DNA from: Brevibacterium antiquum CNRZ 918
GTDB taxonomy: Bacteria; Actinomycetota; Actinomycetes; Actinomycetales; Brevibacteriaceae
NCBI RefSeq assembly: GCF_900169145.1
Contig: NZ_FXZD01000008.1
Span: forward strand, 124,001-188,000
Length of the DNA stretch: 64,000 nucleotides
Direction: 5' to 3'
Position numbers and translations under genes: made by a program. The stretch's first letter is position 1. Every line of letters begins with the position of its first letter. Below, piece by piece: positions 60,066 through 64,000 of the stretch. Below the pieces are notes generated by a model, which saw only the letters and a program-made list of their open reading frames with translations, did not search any database and was not told where the DNA came from.

Positions 60066-60947
60066 GTGCTCACACTGAAAGAGGTTTCCCTGCGCAAGGG
60101 AAAGCGAACTTATCTCGACGAGGTGAGTTTCACTGCGCAGGCAGGTCGGATCACCGCAATCGTCGGAACCCGTTCGGCCGGCCGGACCGAGTTGGTTCGC
60201 GTCATCATGGGGCTGATCTCGCCCGATGAGGGCACCGTCAAGCTCGAGGACTTCGAACTCGACTTCGGCGATCGTCAGAACTTCGGATATCTGCCCGCCG
60301 AGCGCGGTGGCTATCCGAATATGCGTGTGATCGATCAGATCGTCTACCTGGCGCGTCTGCACGGCATCACCCTCGGCGCTGCCGAGCGCAATGCGCTGAG
60401 TCTGCTCTCGCGCCTCGAACTCGCCGATCGCGGCTATGCGCCGCTGAAGAACCTCAGCGGCACGGAGATCGCCCGCGTCGACATCGCAGCCACTCTGGCA
60501 GCCGACCCCGACGTCGTCGTTATCGACGACGCCTTCTCCGGGCTCGACTCACAGTCAACCGAACTTGTGATGTCCCTCCTGCGCGCCCACGCTGCCTCCG
60601 GGGTGCCCGTCATCCTGGCCACCGACAATTGGGAGGCCGCGCAGGCCTATGCCGATGACGTGGTCGTTCTCAACCAGGGAAAGACCAGCGTGTCCGGCAG
60701 CGTGCAGGAGCTGCGCTCGGACGTGAAGTACCGTGTGGAGCTCGCCGACGCCGAGGCAGCCGCCAAGTCATTGGAGAAGCGCGCAGGCATCAGCGACGTT
60801 GCGGTCCTCGATTCCGCAGACAACGTCGTCAGCTTCCGGGCCGCCGATGCAGGCTCGGCCGCACAGACCGTGGCAGCACTGAACGGTGTGAAGAGTTTTG
60901 AGAGTGTTCGCCCGACATTGGCCGAGCAGTACAAGGAGGCTTTGTGA
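60066..60947 (+). CDS. ABC transporter ATPase-like protein with altered catalytic motifs
   Basis: A 293-residue ABC domain of the NatA-like type plus a C-terminal tail. The fold is intact, but the motifs deviate: Walker A reads GTRSAGRTEL (lysine replaced by arginine, first glycine of the GxGK turn changed), the signature reads LSGTE instead of LSGGQ, Walker B reads VVVIDDAFSGLD (catalytic glutamate replaced by aspartate), and the switch histidine is aspartate in LATDN. The D-loop GLD and FGYLPAERGGYP remain. It probably binds but hydrolyses ATP poorly or not at all. GTG 60066 follows AAGGA. It overlaps the NatB-like permease gene. Confidence 0.88.
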   Translation: MLTLKEVSLRKGKRTYLDEVSFTAQAGRITAIVGTRSAGRTELVRVIMGLISPDEGTVKLEDFELDFGDRQNFGYLPAERGGYPNMRVIDQIVYLARLHGITLGAAERNALSLLSRLELADRGYAPLKNLSGTEIARVDIAATLAADPDVVVIDDAFSGLDSQSTELVMSLLRAHAASGVPVILATDNWEAAQAYADDVVVLNQGKTSVSGSVQELRSDVKYRVELADAEAAAKSLEKRAGISDVAVLDSADNVVSFRAADAGSAAQTVAALNGVKSFESVRPTLAEQYKEAL

Positions 60948-62452
60948 TGGCAGGCAAGGGTGAAGGCCAAGATGGGGACTCCCCGGAGCCGCAGGTGTCG
61001 AAGGGCACCGCGGGCGAAGGCATCGATGATCTGAGCATTCCGGTCGGCGATGACGTCACAGCCGACACAGCTGACGCGAGCGATGCGGACGCGGTGGCAG
61101 CCGATGACGGACTCGATGAGGTTCCGTTCGAACTTGCCGAGGATGGGCCCTCGGCCGATGAGCTTCCCGAGACGGGGCTGGTCTCCGAGTTCGTCGATGT
61201 GAACAAGCGTCAAGCCGCTTGGCTGGTGTCGAACCGAGAGAGTTCGACCGCGCTGCGCAGCCCCTTCTTCCTCGTCACCGGTGCCGTTATCGTGCTCGGA
61301 ATCGTCGCTGCGATCATCTCCGGTGTTGTCGCGGGATCCGACTCGAAGTCGGGCACCCCGACCATGGCCATGGTCGGTGTGGGTGAGCAGGCTGCCATGT
61401 ACGAGCAGCAGCTGGGTGTGAAGATCACCGACGTCAAGGACGCTCAATCCGCAGAGAAGCTGGTCAGGGAGGGCAAGGTCGATGCGGCCTTCATCCAGGA
61501 CCCCAGCGGACAGGCACAGCCGACGATCATCGCTTTGGACGAACAGCCTGAGGCGCTGCTGGAGAAGCTGGCGCCGAAGACTGAGGCCACACTGCTGAAC
61601 TCACCGGCCGTCGGCGACGAGGTGGCCACCCCGGTGCTGTGGGCCATGGCAGTCTTCGCACTGCTCGTAGTGGCCACACTCGGCACCGCGCTCTATCAGA
61701 ACCTGCGTCTGGAGAAGCGCAACCGGATCACCGAGATCATCGCCGCCACGATCCCGCCTCGTGCCTCAGCATCGGGTCGGATCACGGGCATGCTCTCCCT
61801 GACCGCTGTGCACCTGGTCGTCGCGATCGTCGTGACCGAACTCGGTCTTTCCATCACGGGCAAGACCTCACTGGCATTCGCCATGCTTCCCGGCCTGGGC
61901 TGGTTCGCGTTGACACTGCTGTTCACCGCCTGGACCATCTACGCGCTCCTGCTGTGGGCGTCGACCGTGTCCGGCAGCAAGGCGCGCAAGACCTTCGTGT
62001 CGATCATCGGAGTTATCACCGTGGCCGGCTTCATTGCTCCCGTCATCGTGGGAGCCACGGGAATGACTGCCAAGGTGCTCTCGTGGACGCCGTTCACCTC
62101 GCCGCTGGGAATTGCCGGACGCTTCTTCGGAAGTCCACCCGAATGGTGGCAGGGTCTGGTCGCCGCCGCCATTGCTGCACTGGTGGCACTCATCATCCAC
62201 TCGTTGGCCAGCAGTGCCTACGTTCGCGCGGTGCTCACCGGCGGCGGACGTGGTGGCAGGACCGTGAAGATGAGCAAGCGTGCGCAGAAGGTCTCCGTCG
62301 GCTCAGCCAGCGACAAGAAAGCTGGCTCGAAGGATGCTGCCGCAGAGTCGGACGCGGACTCCGACGACGTGATCGATTCGGACTCCGACGACACCTCGGC
62401 GAAGGCCGCGAAGGTTGACGAGTCAGCGGATGAAACCGACGACAAGAAGTGA
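60947..62452 (+). CDS. ABC-2 (NatB-like) permease with long acidic termini
   Basis: A 501-residue membrane protein. A 95-residue acidic N-terminus leads to one helix (about 105-125), an extracytoplasmic domain that reads like NatB/YhaP (MAMVGVGEQAAMYEQQLGVKITDV, then DAAFIQDPSGQ), and about six more helices with EIIAATIPPRASASGRITGML, the NatB cytoplasmic loop. A highly acidic Ser/Asp tail of about 60 residues follows. Normally such permeases export peptides, drugs or Na+ with a NatA ATPase. ATG 60947 has AAGGAGG seven bases upstream and overlaps the ATPase stop. The SpoU gene overlaps its stop in turn. Confidence 0.85.
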   Translation: MAGKGEGQDGDSPEPQVSKGTAGEGIDDLSIPVGDDVTADTADASDADAVAADDGLDEVPFELAEDGPSADELPETGLVSEFVDVNKRQAAWLVSNRESSTALRSPFFLVTGAVIVLGIVAAIISGVVAGSDSKSGTPTMAMVGVGEQAAMYEQQLGVKITDVKDAQSAEKLVREGKVDAAFIQDPSGQAQPTIIALDEQPEALLEKLAPKTEATLLNSPAVGDEVATPVLWAMAVFALLVVATLGTALYQNLRLEKRNRITEIIAATIPPRASASGRITGMLSLTAVHLVVAIVVTELGLSITGKTSLAFAMLPGLGWFALTLLFTAWTIYALLLWASTVSGSKARKTFVSIIGVITVAGFIAPVIVGATGMTAKVLSWTPFTSPLGIAGRFFGSPPEWWQGLVAAAIAALVALIIHSLASSAYVRAVLTGGGRGGRTVKMSKRAQKVSVGSASDKKAGSKDAAAESDADSDDVIDSDSDDTSAKAAKVDESADETDDKK

Positions 62453-63078
62453 CTGAAGACGGCACGCCACAGGTGGGGGTCGGTCCGTGGACCGGCCCCT
62501 GGCCTGTGTCTGAGCACTTTGACCCCGAGCTGCTGGCTGAGGGTGACCGCCGCAATGTCGTCGACAGATATCGCTACTGGAAGCTTGACGCGATCGTCGC
62601 CGATCTCGACACGACGCGGCACGAATTCCACGTCGGTGTGGAGAACTGGCAGCACGACCTCAACATCGGTTCGGTGGTCAGGACGGCCAACGCCTTCAAC
62701 GCCGCCGCGGTGCACATCGTGGGCAGAAGGCGATGGAATCGGCGCGGGGCGATGGTCACCGACCGGTACCAGCACATCATCCACCACCCGAGCATCGACG
62801 ACCTCCTGCAGTGGTGCACCGACAACGACGTACCGCTGATCGGAATCGACAATTTTCCGGATTCGGTGCCGTTGGAGACCTATGACCTTCCACGACGCAG
62901 CCTGCTGCTGTTCGGGCAGGAAGGGCCGGGCCTGAGCGAGGAAGCGCACCAGGCGAGCACGGCAGTGCTCTCGATCGCACAATACGGTTCAACGAGGTCC
63001 ATGAACGCGGCAGCCGCAGCGGCGATCACCATGCACTCCTGGGTTCGCCGCCATGTCTACGACCAACCGGTGGCCTGA
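62449..63078 (+). CDS. TrmH/SpoU-family RNA methyltransferase
   Basis: A 209-residue SPOUT methyltransferase. The knotted core shows NIGSVVRTANAFNA, LFGQEGPGLSEEA and SMNAAAAAAI, the three family motifs. It probably 2-prime-O-methylates a tRNA or rRNA ribose with S-adenosylmethionine. The N-terminal 45 residues are an unrelated extension. GTG 62449 overlaps the permease stop (GTGA), so it is co-transcribed with the ABC pair, most likely as an unrelated passenger. Confidence 0.9.
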   Translation: MTEDGTPQVGVGPWTGPWPVSEHFDPELLAEGDRRNVVDRYRYWKLDAIVADLDTTRHEFHVGVENWQHDLNIGSVVRTANAFNAAAVHIVGRRRWNRRGAMVTDRYQHIIHHPSIDDLLQWCTDNDVPLIGIDNFPDSVPLETYDLPRRSLLLFGQEGPGLSEEAHQASTAVLSIAQYGSTRSMNAAAAAAITMHSWVRRHVYDQPVA

Positions 63079-63190
63079 GCGGGCTCGAGCTCTCCGCAGT
63101 CCAACGCGCAGTATCTGCGGTCCAACGCACAGCCTCTGCAGTCGATCTGGCAGCCGGTACCCGGTCACCCGTGGTCGATAACCTCCAACT

Positions 63191-63270
63191 GTTGGTTTGT
63201 TGTGGTCGATCACCGGGTGTTGCAACGACAGCTTGAAACCGCCCTCCGGAATCGACCACAACATGCCAAC
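63191..63270. repeat. 20-bp inverted repeat with 40-base spacer
   Basis: 63191-63210 and 63251-63270 are inverted copies with 18 of 20 matches; GTGGTCGAT is repeated once more at 63171-63179. It lies in the 393-base gap after the SpoU gene, which has no gene. Confidence 0.7.
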
Positions 63271-63305
63271 CGTTCTGCTTTTTGCGCAGCGGCGGCCGAC
63301 TAGAG

Positions 63306-63371
63306 CACAGACGAAGGGCGGTCCGTGTCGGCTCCAGTGATGGAAATGACACGGACCGCCCTTCGCCTGTG
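63306..63371. terminator. Large hairpin, 18-bp perfect arms extended by 5 bp
   Basis: CGAAGGGCGGTCCGTGTC (63312-63329) and its inverse (63348-63365) enclose an 18-base loop; after one mismatch CACAG and CTGTG add five pairs. It separates the SpoU gene from the convergent acyl-CoA dehydrogenase gene. Confidence 0.75.
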
Positions 63372-63471
63372 CGACTGGCTCTATTTCGTTCGGCTGCCTC
63401 GGCTGGGGCTCGCGGCCGGCTTCACCCGGGGTTGTTCACAGCTGGCTCCATCCGAGATCGGCTGCAGAGCC

Positions 63472-64000
63472 TCAGCTGAGGTCGGCAGCGTGTGGCTCGA
63501 TGAGCCCACCGATCTCTGCCAGCTCGGCAGTCAGCGAATCAGCATCGTCGAAGGTGCGTGAGATGACGGTCAGCCGCTTCGCGTAGTGGCCGATCGGATA
63601 CTCCATCGTCATGCCGATGCCGCCGTGCATCTGAATCGACTCCTGGCTGATGGTGCGAGCCGACTGATCGATGATGATCTTGGCAGCGATGACATCACGG
63701 TGGCGGTCCTTTTCGGAGCCGGCTTCCTCGTTGGTGACCGCAAGACGGGAGAACAGTGCCATGCTGCGCGCATACTCGAGGTCCGCGTAGAGGTCGGCCG
63801 CACGGTGTTGAAGGGCCTGGTTCGTGCCGATCGGGGCACCGAACTGCTCACGCGTCTTGAGGTACTCGGCTGTCATCGTCAGCGAGGCTTCCATCACGCC
63901 GACTGCTTCGGCCATGATCGCAGCGTTTGCTGTGTCGAACACTTCGGCGACGACAGCATGCGCGTCGGCGGCACCGAGGCGCTGGGCCGGTGCATTGTCG
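63472..64000 (-). CDS. Acyl-CoA dehydrogenase (partial, C-terminal part)
   Basis: About 175 C-terminal residues of an acyl-CoA dehydrogenase. The FAD-binding C-domain shows TREQFGAPIGTNQALQHRAAD and HGGIGMTMEYPIGHYAKR, with the HGGxG motif. It oxidises an acyl-CoA at the alpha-beta bond, reducing an electron-transfer flavoprotein. The N-terminal and middle domains lie outside the window. The gene is convergent with the SpoU gene. Confidence 0.92.
   Translation of the reverse strand, partial: DNAPAQRLGAADAHAVVAEVFDTANAAIMAEAVGVMEASLTMTAEYLKTREQFGAPIGTNQALQHRAADLYADLEYARSMALFSRLAVTNEEAGSEKDRHRDVIAAKIIIDQSARTISQESIQMHGGIGMTMEYPIGHYAKRLTVISRTFDDADSLTAELAEIGGLIEPHAADLS

Noticed and set aside
1-64000. 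tRNA, rRNA, transposase, integrase or phage genes
   Set aside because: No cloverleaf-like or rRNA-like stretch, and no DDE, tyrosine or serine recombinase was recognised in any frame.

Overview
This window is chromosomal DNA from a high-GC Gram-positive bacterium. Starts are ATG, GTG or TTG, adjacent genes often overlap by four bases (GTGA or ATGA), and several genes look leaderless. The protein set (DUF5926, DUF5819 with HTTM, an OleBC fusion, a split Asp23/AmaP/DUF6286 locus, and a CIRCE-free clpB with an HspR-type operator) points to Actinomycetota. A Brevibacterium-like member of the Micrococcales is my best guess, inferred from protein character only. I see no rRNA, tRNA, CRISPR array, transposase or phage gene. 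Both ends cut through genes: an M20 peptidase on the left and an acyl-CoA dehydrogenase on the right.

Layout, 0-14 kb: the region opens with the M20 peptidase, a GCS2-type ligase, a cupin, a CxxC peroxidase-like protein, and an aminotransferase overlapping an EamA exporter. An ArsR sensor with SmtB-like metal ligands lies just downstream of an orphan metal/siderophore-binding lipoprotein and a lysozyme-fold protein. A HEAT-repeat protein is followed by a MerR regulator that carries its own HEAT repeats, an LssY_C membrane protein, an SRPBCC protein and propionyl-CoA synthetase.

14-26 kb: the standout pathway is a compact minus-strand operon oleA - oleBC (fused) - oleD, predicted to condense two fatty acyl-CoAs head to head and yield long-chain olefins through a beta-lactone. 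It is followed by a repeat-bearing membrane protein, a FabG-like reductase, an AbiEi-like protein flanked by repeats, a dienelactone-hydrolase-like protein and a glutamate-synthase-domain protein.

26-43 kb: an MFS transporter, two crotonases, a Nudix hydrolase, cardiolipin synthase, agmatine deiminase, a family III CoA transferase, a DUF5819-HTTM pair reminiscent of SdpA/SdpB, clpB with a perfect HAIR operator, a CPA1 antiporter and a sugar-epimerase-like protein.

43-64 kb: a frameshifted SDR behind an FAD dehydrogenase; prephenate dehydratase coupled to a glycosyltransferase; DUF5926; a RelA/SpoT-domain protein next to a LuxR regulator; xthA divergent from a thioesterase-SDR pair; a two-armed Asp23 envelope-stress locus with an ECF sigma factor at its centre; pyrE; an ABC ATPase whose catalytic motifs are all altered, coupled to a NatB-like permease and a SpoU methyltransferase.

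Intergenic regions contain several long, near-perfect hairpins, usually between convergent genes or at operon ends. Many genes without a ribosome binding site carry a TANNNT hexamer 6-7 bases before the start codon, which suggests leaderless transcripts.
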